DNA from: Mikania micrantha
Taxonomy: Eukaryota; Streptophyta; Magnoliopsida; Asterales; Asteraceae
Assembly: GCA_009363875.1 (NCBI GenBank)
Contig: CM018683.1
Location: 46,117,711 to 46,181,710, forward strand
Direction of reading: 5' to 3'
Length of the DNA stretch: 64,000 nucleotides
The position numbers were made by a program, and so were the translations under genes. Shown in pieces: positions 1-11,920 of this stretch. Position 1 is the stretch's first letter. Every line of letters begins with the position of its first letter. The notes under the pieces are model-generated. The model saw only the letters and a list, made by a program, of their open reading frames with translations, did not search any database and was not told the origin of the DNA.

Positions 1-2469
1 ATTTGCGGAAGCGATTAAAGTAGTTTGACAATACAAAAGTAACACGATCAATGTTTAAATATTATCAAATGGCCTAAGACACTACTGTAGATGCATGGAC
101 TCCATCCTAGCATCCTAGTCCTTGTACGTGTGCCTTAGTTACCTGAGAAAACATGCAAGTAAAAGGGTCAACGCAAAGGTTGGTGAGAGCACAGGTTTAT
201 CATAAGTAGTAAACATCCAATGTTTGAAGTAAAAGTTGTTATCTATGTATCATTACAATGCAGTTCGATTGATAGCTAGTCAATACAGTTATATTATATG
301 CGGGATCGTACCGAAGCTGACAGTTGTGCCTCCCGCCATGTCCATCATAAGACAATGGCAAAGTATTGGTCAATATTGCACCCATTCCGACCTACAGTCG
401 GGTTGGCCTCCCAGGCGCGATGGGTGGGGCTTGTCGTGCCCAAATAGTACTATTCAAGATTACCACGCTAGGCGCTACGCGCTACTAACGGTCCGTGGAG
501 TATCGCGAGGACTTTTAGTTGTGATGTGGTCCACACATATACATACAGTGATACAGCATGTCCATACATAAATGAAATGAGTTGTAGTTCATAAAACAGT
601 TTATCATGCAATGTTTTCTCCCCCAAAAGTAGAAAAAGTGAAAAGGGGCCGTGAACTCACCTGATTAGTAGTTTCGGTGTGATTGTGTGTTCGCGTCTGC
701 GAATGCTAGCAATCCTGCTAGTAAACACCTATAACCATATAGGTGTGAGTATGTGTTTTGTGGTGTGTTGTATCCCATACAACTCCAAGTGTCGGTGTGC
801 TCAACCGAGTGTGTGCGTGTTGACTAGTGAGACTCGACGAATCGTTGGTGACACGATTGTTGGGTTTATGTGCCTTACTACACATAAGACACCAAAATGC
901 ATCCTATGACTCTAATCACATAAGTTACCATTTTTAGAAAGCTTCCAATTTAGGAAAATTTGGTTACGAATTACCATTTCATAAAACTAATAACTTCCAA
1001 TATCTTTATAAAACACGTTTAAACTCTTAAAACATGTCGCTTGCGCATAAATCACCATTTATGCCATTTTACCCAAATAAAGTTTCCTAAAATAGAAAGT
1101 TCTTGTTTAAAAGCTTGTTTTCACAAATCAAGGTTTCCCAATAAGTTAGAAATTATTTCTAAACATATTTCAACAATCAAAGTTCATCAAAATCTCTTAA
1201 AACATCAAAAGCCCTCTTTTGATTTTTAAAAGTTTCCATAAATAGTAAGATTATACAAAACCATGTTTTTGACAAAATCAAAAATCCCGATGTGTTTCTA
1301 AACACTCCAATATACATTTAACAACATCTAGACATGTCTAACATGTCTAGATCGTCACAAATCCAAGACTTGCAACAAAAAAATTTCCTTTTATGGCAAG
1401 TGTACCAAAATATCCTCAAATCAACCAATAACTCATCAAAACACAAATCTATCATTCTAATACTTTAAAATCAGTAAATCTATAACATCTACACAACAAA
1501 CCACCAACAAATTTGAGCACAATAACCGTAAGGAGTTGCATGTGGGTTTTTAACCCTTGCATGTACGATCTAATACTAGGAAAACATTTAAAACTACCTT
1601 AGAGCTACAAATCCCAGCAAAGAAAGCTTCTGGCGATGGCAAGCTACTGGCTTGATGGTCGTTTCGAGTTTCTTGACGGTTCTCGTCACTCTCCTCGATC
1701 TCCAAAGGCTTCCAACACCAACAATGGCTTTCAATGGTGTTAGAAGGGGTTGGGGCTTGATTTCAGATGGGTTTGGTCGCAAAAATGAGTGGAAGTTCGG
1801 AGAAATAAGTGAAGAACCAAATGAAAATGAATTGGGGCTTGTTTAAATAGAAATTTCGATCTGCATGGCCTTCGCGTACCGCGAAGGCCGATCAAAATTT
1901 ATCATCGCGTACCGCGATAGGATTCGGGAGTCTCGACTCCCGGTTTGCGCCGCGTACCGCGAAACCTTTCGCCGAGGGACCATCGCGTACCGCGATGAGT
2001 CCATTTCCTTGTTTTTCGATTTCATTGATACCATTTCGCTCGTACCCGATTCCTAACGTTTATCCAAAGCATCTAATGCTTGTTTAGCACATAATCATGT
2101 AATAACATATAAGTTTGATCACCAACGTTCGTGAGACTTGTGTGTGTTTCGATAATTCCTCGAATTATCTTTGACAGTTCGTGTTCGTGTCTAACGAAGT
2201 GTTTGCACGCTTGATTAATCCTAATCAACGTGTGATGCACAATTCAATAATTCCCCGAATCATTGTTTTGTGTTAGTGTTGTGTTTTCCACACTTGGTTT
2301 CCAAAACCAATGTGCAATGTGCGATTCGATAGTTCCTCGAACTATCGTTTCGCAGTTGTTTGTGTTCAACTCATCTAATTAAACATGATTAAATGAAATG
2401 CAACAAGTATTAATGTGCAATATAAAGAATGTAAGAGTTGCAATTTACCTGAAATTGTTGGGTGTCACA
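1..2469 (-). mobile_element. Partial Ty3/gypsy LTR (Tekay-like), cut by window edge
   Basis: No coding capacity is visible. The stretch follows the plan of the other LTRs in the window when read on the plus strand: an inner part with 'ttacctgagaaaacatgcaagt' style sequence and 'ggttggtgag' (about 140-190), a conserved GAACTCACCT at 653-662 (splice-donor-like on the minus strand), a short-motif array at 1865-1997, and an outer end TGTCACA at 2463-2469. A TATTTAAA-like box lies at about 1842-1850 on the minus strand. Short open frames inside do not resemble proteins. It is either a solo LTR or the outer part of an element extending left of the window. Assignment to the Tekay group rests on comparison with the coding element at 52511-64000. 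Confidence 0.6.
1865..1997. repeat. Array of palindromic CGCGTACCGCG motifs in LTR
   Basis: Four copies of CGCGTACCGCG lie at about 1873-1883, 1906-1916, 1951-1961 and 1984-1994. Three sit inside longer inverted repeats, such as CCTTCGCGTACCGCGAAGG at 1869-1887 and ATCGCGTACCGCGAT at 1904-1918 and 1982-1996. A separate palindrome GGGAGTCTCGACTCCC is at 1926-1941. The array lies just upstream (in element orientation) of a TATA-like box, so it could be a promoter element or a methylation-prone CpG cluster. Function is inference. Confidence 0.75.
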
Positions 2470-3017
2470 GATAATACGTGAATAGTAGGTTTTATGTTTA
2501 AAAATAACAAAAGATCAAAATACCTAAAATACCCATCTCATGTTTTGCACATGACTAGATTTAATTAGTAAATCTAACCGGGGTTAATGCAAAGGTTGAA
2601 AGTTGAAACAACTTAAATACTTAAAGGTTGTTTAGCGTAATTAATATAGTTAAAGGTTCATATTTGTTATTTACTACAAATATAAAGGTTCAAGTATGTA
2701 ATTTTGTCTATATATTAATATAAATTTTAGTTAAAGTTAATTTAATATGTTAAAAGGAGAATAAATATACTTTAATCAAATTATTTATGAATTACATTAC
2801 ATAAAAATATTAACACATTGTTAAAAAAATTTAAAATTAAAACATATTACATCAAATATTTTAAGCATATTTTAAAGGCTTTATGTATTAACAAATTATA
2901 TCATATTTTATTCAATCTTTGTAAACATGAGTTTAGTAAAACTTTGCAATATACATGCTTTTTTATTAGATAACCTTTTGTCAATAGATTTGTATATGTA
3001 ACATATTATTTTCTTAA
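2470..3017. other. AT-rich non-coding stretch, possibly the body of a Helitron
   Basis: No open frame of note. AT-rich sequence between the LTR end and a Helitron-like 3' terminus. It may be the body of a small non-autonomous Helitron, but no 5' TC end was identified. Confidence 0.35.
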
Positions 3018-3047
3018 TCCGTGTAAGACACGGGATTTTAACCTAGT
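3018..3047 (+). mobile_element. Helitron-like 3' terminus
   Basis: A hairpin (TCCGTGT / ACACGGGA, 3018-3035, one bulge) is followed eight bases later by CTAGT at 3043-3047. A short GC-rich hairpin a few bases before CTRR(T) is the standard 3' end of plant Helitrons. No helicase gene is visible, so any element would be non-autonomous. The 5' end was not located, so the extent is unknown. Confidence 0.5.
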
Positions 3048-3771
3048 ATATTTATAAATATATATAAATTGATGTGTATATATGCTTTTTTTATGATAGT
3101 GTTTGTTCCAAAATAGTTACAATACATGATCAATAACAGGGATTTTGATTTCTCATCAATCAATGTAACAATTAAATTCAAAATTGTGCACTTTTAACAT
3201 GAATGTTACAATCGATTCTGGTCAAAAATTGTGATGGATTGGAGGCAAGAAATCAAAACATGATGTTTTCTACATGGAAATTAAGATGGAAACAAAATCC
3301 TATATATATTTGACTGGAAGAACTAAAGGGAAGATAACAGACAAATAAATTAGGCAGTAGGATGCAACTTATTGAGTTTCAAAACATAAAAGGTTAAGTT
3401 TTATGTTTGTCCTTAATAAAAAAATAAAAGAAAGAAAGGAATAATAGGACCACTTGAGATTTGTAAAAAAAAAACATAGAGACAAAATTGATTTTGGTAT
3501 GTTTTCAAATCGACTGCATTGACTTTTTGTCTAGCTCATTATAGAATAATAAACAAGGACCACATACGACTATACGAGTCATTTATAACCGTCATTAAAG
3601 TTAGGGTCTTATAAACCGTCAAACATATGTATATATGTGTTGAAAAAAGTATATGTGAAGAACAATTCTCAATCAAATTCTCTTCAAGTTTAGAATCAAA
3701 TCAAGTATTGTTCTCTAATTTCACTGTGATTATACCAATACCTTGAACTCCATTGGTATATCTATCCATTC
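3048..3771. other. AT-rich non-coding stretch
   Basis: No supported gene. The last part (about 3650-3771, with AACTCCATTGGTATATC) resembles the leader of a Copia element ahead of the ATG at 3772, but a clear LTR end and primer-binding site were not found. Confidence 0.35.
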
Positions 3772-3837
3772 ATGGCTTCCTCAGCACCAATTGCCCCATT
3801 AACAGCCTTAAACATTGTTAAGATCGGACTGAATATA
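3772..3837 (+). pseudogene. Possible start of a Copia-type gag, interrupted
   Basis: From ATG 3772 the frame reads MASSAPIAPLTALNIVKIG, which resembles the N-terminus of Copia-type gag proteins (Met-Ala-Ser-Ser, then a hydrophobic 'L..x.VxIxL' stretch). It ends at the MITE inserted at 3838 and no continuation is seen beyond it. The match is short and by eye only. Confidence 0.25.
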
Positions 3838-4088
3838 CACTATTACAAAATAAGCCTAATGCAACCTTTTTTTGTCATAAAAGGTTGCAAATATGTTGCA
3901 TTAGCTGAAGTTGCATTATCATAATGTAATTTTTTTTATTATATAATGCAATTTTTTTAAAAAGTTTCATTAAAAAAAAGAAAGTTGCATTATGTAATAA
4001 AAAAATTGCATTAGATCTAATGCAAGTTCAGCTAATGTAGCATTTATTGGAATATGAAGGTTGCATTAGGGTGATCTTTGTAGCACTG
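3838..4088. mobile_element. CACTA-type MITE with 3-bp TSD
   Basis: The left end begins CACTATTACAAAATAAG and the right end, reversed, begins CAGTGCTACAAAGATCAC. Both continue into CCTAATGCAACC, giving ~29-bp imperfect terminal inverted repeats (TIRs). ATA flanks both sides (3835-3837 and 4089-4091), matching the 3-bp TSD of CACTA (En/Spm) elements. The 251-bp interior is built of repeated TTGCATTA motifs and has no coding potential, so it would need a transposase supplied elsewhere. Confidence 0.7.
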
Positions 4089-4670
4089 ATAATTCAATTG
4101 TAAAAATATAATTTAAGAAGCAAATATACAAACCTGCTCATGGTTGAATTATTCAAGAATTGATTATATAAATTGATCAAATTAGTTATAACTCCATGAC
4201 TCACAACTTTCCATTGACTAAATCACACTCATTCAAGAAAGTTGTGAGTACGCAATGGATGTTGGCTGTAGCTAGGAAGCCTAGTAAAAATGAGTGAGGC
4301 TACCAATTCAAATAATATTCAATATATATTCACTTGCTTACTCTATGAGTTAACTAGTTATGTCCATTTCTTAGGGACTTGTCAAAAATAAACTTAACAC
4401 CCATGCAACATTAGAGTGTACAATGTTCACAACATAATACATAATAGTCCATGACTCAATCTCACGTGGAAAGTCATAACATTTATAAAAAATTTTTTGC
4501 ATTCTTTCACTCCATATAAATAGAAAACACGTGGCTACGAGACTCACCTTGATGATGTTAAAAACTATGTATAATATTTATGAATTTGTTTTTTGTCTTT
4601 TTTTACTGCTACTATAGCATGCCAACCATATAAATTAAATCTTAAACACAATATTAATGATGCTTTTTAT
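4089..4670. other. Non-coding stretch
   Basis: AT-rich with no supported open frame. No terminal repeats or structural RNA were recognised. Confidence 0.4.
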
Positions 4671-5161
4671 TCGGGGTGTTCACGGTCCGGTTTTACGATT
4701 TTTAGGTTAAACCGTAAACCAAATCGTTAGTAAACGGTTTTTAATAATGAAACCAAAAACTAAACCGTTAAATATAAAAACCAAACCGAATCGTTATTAG
4801 CAGTTTGGTTTTACGGTTTGAGCTTTCTAGGTTTGGGTTTTTTGAGCACGTTAAAAATAAAACCAATCAAACCTAAGAATTTTACAATTTGAGATGGACT
4901 AATCACATTGTAAGCCCAAAATATAATTTTTTTTATTTAATGTCATTTAAATCCTCAACCTTACACACACATATAAGAGCACGATCCATATATGTTTTTA
5001 GGACCAATTTTTAGTGAAAACCATAAACATAAACGTCCACTATGGTTTCAAACTTTTGAAACTGATTCACCAAAATTTTGGGAAAAATCGGCCACGAAAC
5101 CGAATTGATGATCGGTTTGGACAGTTTCGTAGTTAGAAACTGGACTATGAACATATTCTGT
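4671..5161. mobile_element. Decayed hAT-like MITE
   Basis: The left end TTCGGGGTGTTCACGGTCC pairs imperfectly with the right end (reversed, ACAGAATATGTTCATAGTCC). The interior has many AAACCGTAAACC/GGTTTTACGGTTT repeats, as in plant MITEs with a GGGGTGTTCA terminus. No clean 8-bp TSD was found, so ends are approximate and the assignment is tentative. Confidence 0.4.
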
Positions 5162-5734
5162 AGTGTATGTTATATGCTCATTAACATTTCATATTCTCTA
5201 TACAACTACTTTCCCATTAAAAATGAGCTTAAATCCTTTTGAAACACATATTGTCACACCCCGAGCCGGCGGGGTAGGATCGAAGTCCCCGTCGGGCGGA
5301 AGGTTCTCAGAGTGCGATATCGTGAATGATAATCGTGATGATCAGATTGTTTACATAGCATCAATGTTAAGAATAATTAAGCACAATAACATATAAACTA
5401 GGATTTACAAAGTTAAATTACAATGTCAATGTTTAGTAATTTAACTAAGTAAACCTATTCAAAAGAATCAAATATATCTATCTCGCATTTGTACAAGATA
5501 GCAAAAAGAGATTCGTATCGATCTCAAAAGATGTGCTTCTTCAAAAGTCAACTAGGATCTAAGTCTGGACATCCTAGTATGCAATCCTGAATCTTAGCTT
5601 AATCCTGTGCGTCACCTGAGAAAGCATGAAGGAAAATAAAGTCAACACAATGGTTGGTGAGTTCATGTAGTTTTTGTGTAAAAATAGTTTGTAAAATCCT
5701 TTGAATGACAACCTTAACCTCACCATTAACCACC

Positions 5735-6308
5735 TATATCATCTGATTCAGTATGCTTATATATAGGGCATATGTAGGGGACAAGCCCCAGCCACCGTCC
5801 CACCACATACTGAACCACATGATATATTGTTCCTGATGATAATTAAGCGTCTCATCCTACCCGTATGATTCCCAAAATGTTTGATTCCCAATGTTTGATT
5901 CCAAGTGTTTGATTCTTGAATTAGATTACCCTGTAATTGTTTACCTTGATTCCCTGAATGACAACCTTAACCTCACTAACAACCACCTATGCTATTCAAC
6001 CAAGTATGCTTATATATAGGGCATATGTAGGGGACAAGCCCCAGCCACCGTCCCACCACATACCGGGCTGCTTAACATATTGTTGTTAATGATAATTAAG
6101 CATTTCATTCCAATACTTTGATTCCATGACATATGATTCCTAGCATTTGTTTTCCCTGCCCATGTTTACTTAGTTTCCCTCGAAATGACAACCTTAACCT
6201 CACTAACAACCACCTATGCTATCCAACCAAGTATGCTTATATATAGGGCATATGTAGGGGACAAGCCCCAGCCACCGTCCCACCACATACCGGGCTGCTT
6301 AACATATT
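5735..6308 (-). repeat. Three hairpin modules (TATATAGGGCATATG core), left LTR of A
   Basis: Copies lie at about 5735-5826, 5988-6080 and 6215-6308, roughly 235 bp apart. Each has a 5' stem arm, TATATAGGGCATATG, a small GGGG-acaag-CCCC hairpin, CCGTCCCACCAC, and the 3' stem arm. In copy 1 the arms TTCAGTATG/CATACTGAA and TATATCAT/ATGATATA pair perfectly. Copies 2 and 3 keep GTATG/CATAC and weaker outer pairing. The same core recurs in the right LTR and in the leader of the 52-64 kb element with different but complementary arms. On the minus strand the core also reads as a TATA-box-like CTATATATA, so a promoter role is an alternative. Confidence 0.75.
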
Positions 6309-6551
6309 GTTATTAATGATAATTAAGCGTTTCACTTCACACCATTGATTCCACAACGAATAAGTATCAAGTTTAATAGGCACCATTATGGACAGCTGAA
6401 AATCCTAAGGAGTTCAGCATCCATCCATAATGATCCTATTTATGACTCGTGACATGTTTTGATAGAGAAACCTTCAAGTTAACACAAAGTCAACTAGAAG
6501 AACTCAATCATTCTAGTCACTTGTCATCACCATGGATGAATCAAGAAGAAC

Positions 6552-6797
6552 ACTGAATGACTAGTAGGGGTTGACACACAGGTCAACACGCGGCGGCCAA
6601 TCAGTCTGTCTTACATGACTCTGACAAAGAAAAACACTGATGACTAGTAGGGGTTGACACACAGGTCAACACGCGGCGGCCAACAGTCTGTCTTACAATG
6701 TCCAGATGTTTATGCATACAAGTCTAAAGCATTCACATTGTTTTACTGATGACTAGTAGGGGTTGACACACAGGTCAACACGCGGCGGTCAATCAGT
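6552..6797 (-). repeat. Three ACTGAT...ATCAGT hairpin repeats, left LTR of A
   Basis: Copies at 6552-6605, 6636-6687 and 6745-6797. Each carries GGTTGACACACAGGTCAAC, an inner hairpin with a 6-bp GTTGAC/GTCAAC stem, followed by ACGCGGCGG. In the third copy an outer ACTGAT/ATCAGT stem pairs perfectly. The other two have one or two changes. Spacing is about 85-110 bp. Confidence 0.7.
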
Positions 6798-6799
6798 CT

Positions 6800-6960
6800 T
6801 TTGTTTAAGCATTCCAATGTTTCAAGCATCCAAATGTTTACATGATCTAAGCATAGCAAGTATTCCAAGTGTTCATGTTTCTCAAGTATATCAAGCATTC
6901 AAGTATTTCAAGTATAGTAAGCATCCAGGTGTTTCAAGCATCTCGCGTATGTAAGTATTT
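6800..6960. repeat. Degenerate CAAGTATTTCAAGCAT tandem repeats
   Basis: Low-complexity direct repeats based on a ~10-bp unit close to TCAAGYATTY. A longer version occupies 13485-13760 in the right LTR. Open frames here are artefacts of the repeat. Confidence 0.6.
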
Positions 6961-8029
6961 CTAAGCATATATGTTTCAAGTTAAGTTTAAGCAATCATTG
7001 TAAGTGTAAAGTAATTTAATACTTTACTAAGAGTCTAACACATTATCTTTCTGAAATAATTGTATAAAGCATTAGTGTTTAGCATTAAGTATTTTCAAAG
7101 CCTTAAGAGGTTGTATATATATTTAAACATAGAGTTTATAAGTTAAACCCCCATTGTATAGTTGAGCACGCAGCTCATAACATAAGTATTTAGCTCAAAG
7201 TTTAAGTGTTAAGTTTATATTATAAACGTTTAGTATCAGATTTAGGCTTCAAGTCTATAATGTAAGCCTCATGTATATAGTTTAAACTTCTTGTTTATAG
7301 TATAAGTATCAAGTTTATAGTTTCTCAAAGTATACTAGTTTCCCATTTGATCACCCAGGGTTTGTATAATGTAATTACGTATAAAGTAAATAGCATTAGC
7401 TATTTACACTATGGTCTTAGTCTTTGGTTTCCCACCCAAGCATTTCAAATTCAAGTATTAGTATAAGCTTTGTAAATATGTGTAAAAGCATTTAATAAAC
7501 ATTTCAATAATTGTTTAACATGCTTCTCAGTCCCGAAGTAAAACAAAAGGTTTGAAAAGGGACAAATGAACTCACCTTGTAGTTGTTGAGGGTTGACTTA
7601 GCTTAAATGAGAATGCACGCGCTCTTGTTTGTACTTGAGTTTGTTTTTTTTTACGATCCTGTATTGATTTCACGTCGTTTGTAAACTGTAAGTATAAGTT
7701 TGTAGGGTTTTGTGTGTGTATGTGTAGGTGTTAGCCCTAAAGTTGGCTAACACGCGTAAAGCTTGTTCATGATCCCCGTTCGGTCCCGTATATTTGTTTT
7801 AAGTCAATATCATTATGATTTATTATCTTGTATACTTGAACTTGATTCATTCTTGAAATTTGCACACTTGTCATAAGTTATAAGCCATTTGCTTTGATAA
7901 AAGACTTAGTGATTAATTCCAATCCCACTTTGTTGATCTTGTACCTTTTGAACATTTATTGTATACTTATGAATTAATTAGACAAACATTCTTTGACATA
8001 TGTTGTTTTGATCTTATGAAATGTATTAA

Positions 8030-8900
8030 CCCATGTGGGCCTAAAATGGAATGTGGACCGAACAATGTGACCAAGTAACTTGTTGGGCCTCCGTGTAACA
8101 AGTTGGGCCTTGGGCCGTAATCTATGTGCCTTGAGCTATTCTTGATCGATTAAGAGTTGTTAGGCCTAATTGGAATGTGTGGGCCAAGGTTAAGAGCTAT
8201 GGAAGTACAAGGGCCCGGCCAAGTGTTACAAGACCTAGTCAACAAGTGGCCTTGTGGGCCTCCCTTGGGCCACGAAGGAACTGTTGGGCTAGATTTGGGC
8301 CCATCAAGAAATGTTGGGCCTAAAGTTGTAATGGGTTGTAACAAGTCACAATTGGGCCAAGAGTAAACTATTGGCCAAGTCTTTTGCACAATGACCCCAA
8401 AATTAGGACATGAGCCTTAAGAGTAGGCCTTGGAGTCAAAGTCTGTGGGCCTCGGGCCCATTTTGCTGGGCCCCACAGGTTTCACCAGAGCCCGAAATAG
8501 AATAGACCTTGGGCCAACCCTGGTCTAGCTCATTGGGCCAAAGGTTGTATGGGCCTATAGTTGGGCCAAAGAAATCAGGTTGGGCCATTTGAAGGTTGCT
8601 GGCCGTATGACAGGATTGTGAAAAAAGGGTTCCTTGGCAGAAAAGGGTTGGGTGTGGGTGGACTAGGGTGGTCGGCCGAATGGGTAGTGGGTATGGGGCG
8701 AATGGGCAGTGCCGGTTGAGAGCTGCTTTGGTCGAATGAATGGTATCCAGCGAATGAGTGATGGCTAGGTCGAATGGCTCGGCGTCCTGGTGGCCGAATG
8801 TGGTGTACCAGCCGAATGACACTAGGCTCTCGACTTTCGGCCGCCTGACTGGCGAATGAAACCCAAAACCGGCGAATGACGACATCCGGCCAAGGCTATT
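8030..8900. repeat. Dense TGGGCC motif cluster followed by CGAATG cluster (LTR)
   Basis: At least 18 copies of GGGCC, most as TTGGGCC or GTGGGCC, lie between 8030 and 8590. About ten copies of CGAATG follow between 8640 and 8900. TGGGCC is the core of plant site II elements bound by TCP transcription factors (established knowledge). Here the cluster lies downstream of the TATA-like box in element orientation, so it would be in transcribed leader as well as DNA. Long open frames through this stretch are composition artefacts. Confidence 0.7.
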
Positions 8901-9988
8901 CGGCCTAAGGCCATTCAGCCCTCTGTAGGTCAGCCGCGCCCAGGTGGCTCCCATCGTGTTGCCAGCCCAGAACCATGGTGGTTTCGAAGGTTGTGGGTGC
9001 TGCAGGTGGTCATCATGGTCGTGTTTAACAGGTTGTAAAGATGATAGGCCGATTAGGGTTTTTAAGAGAAAACCCTAATTTTCGAAAGTTTCTTGCCTCA
9101 TTACCTTGGATTTTAGTGAGTTTTGGCTCCGATCGGTTGTACTTTCGTGTAGAGGGTGATGAGAGCTTCGTGTGGGTTCAAGAATGGCTCGATTTCGTTG
9201 AGAAATGAGGGAGATATGGAGGAGAGAAGGTGGTTTTTGGTGGTGGTGTGGTGGTGGCTGGAATTTTGAAATGGAGAGAGATTGAGGATGATAAAATGAG
9301 TTAAATGGTTTCATTTTAGGGTTTTTATACCCCGTGGGGTGTCCGGGTCCGTTTTTGTTGCTCGGTTTGAAATTCGGTCGCGTATCCGGAAATTACGCGT
9401 ATTTAATTTGTATTAAATAAAAGAGAGTTATTTAGATTATTTTGATGAGTTTCAAAATTGTAAAATGTTATTTATTTTATTTTTATTAAATTATTATCGT
9501 TCGGGTCGTGTTTCGTTTTCGTTTCGTCAGATCGCATCACTTACGTGCGTCTTCGCACAGAGCGCTCACTGTACGAACACGATCGTACGTTTCACTTTCT
9601 GATTTTGTTTTCTACATTTCATTCATCGTTTCAGATCGTTAAACCTCAGATTTATTCGTACAGATCGTCACCTATACAAATGGTTCGTCGGTTTAGCATT
9701 CCGCAACAACAACTGTTATGGTTTTTTTTTGTTCTGTTCATCCTCACATACTTTTAAACCTAATAATACAAATCAAACATGTTTTCATCTACTCATGATT
9801 GTCTGATGTGTTTCTGACTGTTTAAACCATAAGGTCTAATTCAGGATTTCAGAAACATCTTGTAATAATTTATGTTTTGCATCAAATGTTAATAGTTTCC
9901 AAGTATTTCTCCTAGTTTGCAACTGAGTTACTGTACTAATTACTGTACAGTTTACTGTTCCGGTAACGATTCCAGCACAGATGTTACA

Positions 9989-10003
9989 GTCTCCCCTTGT
10001 TAA
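9989..10003 (-). other. Polypurine tract of element A
   Basis: The minus strand next to the left LTR reads aacaaggggagac immediately before TGTAACA. This is the expected primer site for plus-strand DNA synthesis. The same AGGGGAGAC sequence adjoins the LTR of the other Tekay element at 55757. Confidence 0.7.
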
Positions 10004-10454
10004 AGAAATTTCGTCCCGAAATTTAAAAGTTATTATCGGGTACAACTTTCCTTGTAACAAATGGAAAACCTTTGTTTGAAGTGATGTCCCTACGCTTCCA
10101 ATTAAACTCTGGGTCGCGTTTGGGATCCTTATGTATGTCCTCACAATTCTGCTAATCTTATTGCTCATAGTTGTCTTACTGTTACGGCTCGCTAAGTCTC
10201 TGTATGATTCTAACACTTTATTGTTCAAAACTAACTGATGCAATGAGCATCAATTGTTACACAACCTTAGTGTTAGTGGTGGTTTCCTGTGTAGGTTCTA
10301 TGCATTAACTAAGGATTCTTTCATTGTTTCTACGCAATAAAAGTGTTCCTAAGTTCTCATGAAGTACTCATGTGATTATACTAGATAGGAATAAGATAAA
10401 TTTCTTATTCATACTAGTATCAAAATAAAATGAAGTCTTATGAGTTAAAGGGTG
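9989..10454. other. Remnant interior of element A between gag and 3' LTR
   Basis: No recognisable protease, RT or integrase sequence. A minus-strand open frame that runs from about 10243 across the LTR border is probably fortuitous. This is where pol should be, so the element lost or never had it. Confidence 0.5.
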
Positions 10455-11767
10455 TCACATACCAGTACCAATTTCTGGGTCTTGGCGTGCAGCAGGAGCT
10501 CCTATCATGAAAGCTCTTCCCCTTGGTACTTGATCTCCAAGTTGTGCCCTCTTTGGGCAGTTCCTAGAGAAATGACCTAGTTCTCCACAGTTGTAGCATC
10601 CACGATTGTTGTTGTTGTAGTTGCCAAGGTTTTGTGGTGGTGGTTTTGCAATAGTCGCATTGTTCCCAGCCGGTGCCGGTGAAGTTCGACAGTGTTGAGC
10701 CGGATGGCCTTTTCGGCCACAGCTGGTACACTGCCTACACGGCATATTGGTAGCATGATGAAACTGACATTGTGCACATTGAGGATGTACACCAGTGTAA
10801 GGTTTGCGTGCAGCGTTAGTAGATACTGCAGCAACTTGATTGAGTGGTGTGGGCATCGCGTATTGTTGGATGGCCTTTTGTTTCTTCTTTGGTTGTTTCT
10901 CCTTAGTCTTGTCCGAATCATCTTTCAATTCTCCGGACTTCACCATTACATCAGTAAGTTTAGCTGACAAGGAGATAGCAGATTCTAAAGTTGCAGAGTT
11001 TGCAGCAAGTACAATGCCCTGAATGCAGGACGGTAATCCTCCCACATGTCGATCAATTCGCTTTTCCAGTGTTGGCACCATCTCAGGCACCAAGGCTACC
11101 AATTCATGATAGCGAGTAGTGTATGCCATGTGATCAGCTCCTTTCATCACATGATTTGAGAGTTCAACTTCCAAGTTCTGTAGTTCGTGCTTAGGACATA
11201 ATTCATTCCTGAGGAGGGTTTTGAATTCTGCCCAAGGCATGGCTAATGCTTCATCCCTTCCTCGAGCGTTTATCTGTGAGTTCCACCAAGTTAGGGCACG
11301 CTTACTGAAAGATCCAGCAGCATAGCGGACCTTATGTCTCTCCGGACAACTGCTTAGGTCTAATGTAGCCTCCATCTTTTCTAACCATTGGATTAGTCCA
11401 ACGGCTCCTTCAACACCGCTAAAGCTTGGCGGTTTGCATCCTACGAATGATTTGTACGAACAGTCTGATTTAGCGCCGGTGTTTCCACTTGTTTCCCCCG
11501 TAGTACACCCGGAGTTGTTACCGTGGTCTCGATCCTGTTAATCATTTCCGGAATAATATCCTTCATTTGGTTAGTCAACTGGCTACTCAGTAATGTTGCC
11601 AAGGCAACAGTAGCAGGATCCAGAACTAGAGTTGCAGTCGGGTCCGGAGGAGGACTATGTGGAGAAGGAGGAGGCGGCGATGGTGAATCTGGTGGTGATG
11701 GTGTTGAAGAGTGAGGTGCAGAAGTCTGTGGTGTAGGTACCAGTGTCGGTTGTTTTCGGGGCGGCAT
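10455..11767 (-). pseudogene. gag: Gag of element A, frameshifted, pol lost
   Basis: Two frames make up one gag. The start is at 11767 (MPPRKQPTLVPTPQTS), followed by a Pro/Ser-rich N-terminus to about 11450. A single-base frame change near 11450-11470 separates it from the core, which is open from about 11450 to 10455. The core has the Ty3 gag signature around 'RYAAGSFSKRALTWWNS', then two zinc knuckles: CTSCGRKGHPAQHC and CYNCGELGHFSRNC, both CX2CX4HX4C and complete. The protein stops just after the knuckles at the point where protease would begin, so all of pol is missing. A splice-acceptor-like CAG lies directly before the ATG. Gag packages RNA into virus-like particles. With the frame break this copy is probably not translated in full. 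Confidence 0.85.
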
Positions 11768-11769
11768 TC
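11768..11769 (-). promoter_or_regulatory. Putative splice acceptor before gag ATG (element A)
   Basis: The minus strand reads TTATGATCAG|A and then the gag ATG. Together with the donor-like AG|GTGAGTTC at 14358/14359 in the right (5') LTR it would excise a leader intron of about 2590 nt. The only evidence is sequence and its repetition in the 52-64 kb element. Confidence 0.4.
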
Positions 11770-11920
11770 TGATCATAACCAAAAGATATTGGTTAGTGCA
11801 GTGATCGAATGCAGAAAACACAATGCAACTTAAGTCTTACGTTCTCTACATGAGGGTCCCTAAGTTATAGTCTAGGCCAAACCGTTTAAGTATGTGACCT
11901 ATTATTCTCTATAACCTTGA

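Larger units (their letters stand above)
5252..9988 (-). repeat. Left LTR (3' LTR) of element A
   Basis: 4737 bp, from TGTCACACC to TGTTACA. Read on the minus strand it holds a TATAAAAA box at about 9323-9330, a CGAATG/TGGGCC-rich segment (8030-8900), a splice-donor-like AAG|GTGAGTTC at about 7568-7577, CAAGTATTC-like repeats (6800-6960), three short hairpin repeats (6552-6797) and three copies of the TATATAGGGCATATG hairpin module (5735-6308). The first ~840 bp differ from the right LTR by only about four substitutions. The 7000-9040 part is hard to align with it. Confidence 0.85.

Noticed and set aside
6636..6687. Hammerhead ribozyme (CTGATGA core) as in retrozymes
   Set aside because: CTGATGA is present, but no following GAAA box and no third stem with a cleavage site could be found on either strand.
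8150..8954. Protein genes in overlapping long open frames
   Set aside because: The frames exist on both strands through a GGGCC/CGAATG-rich LTR segment. Composition explains them and no protein motif is present.
9836..10243. 135-residue minus-strand protein
   Set aside because: Runs across the LTR border and polypurine tract of element A, so it cannot be a natural gene.
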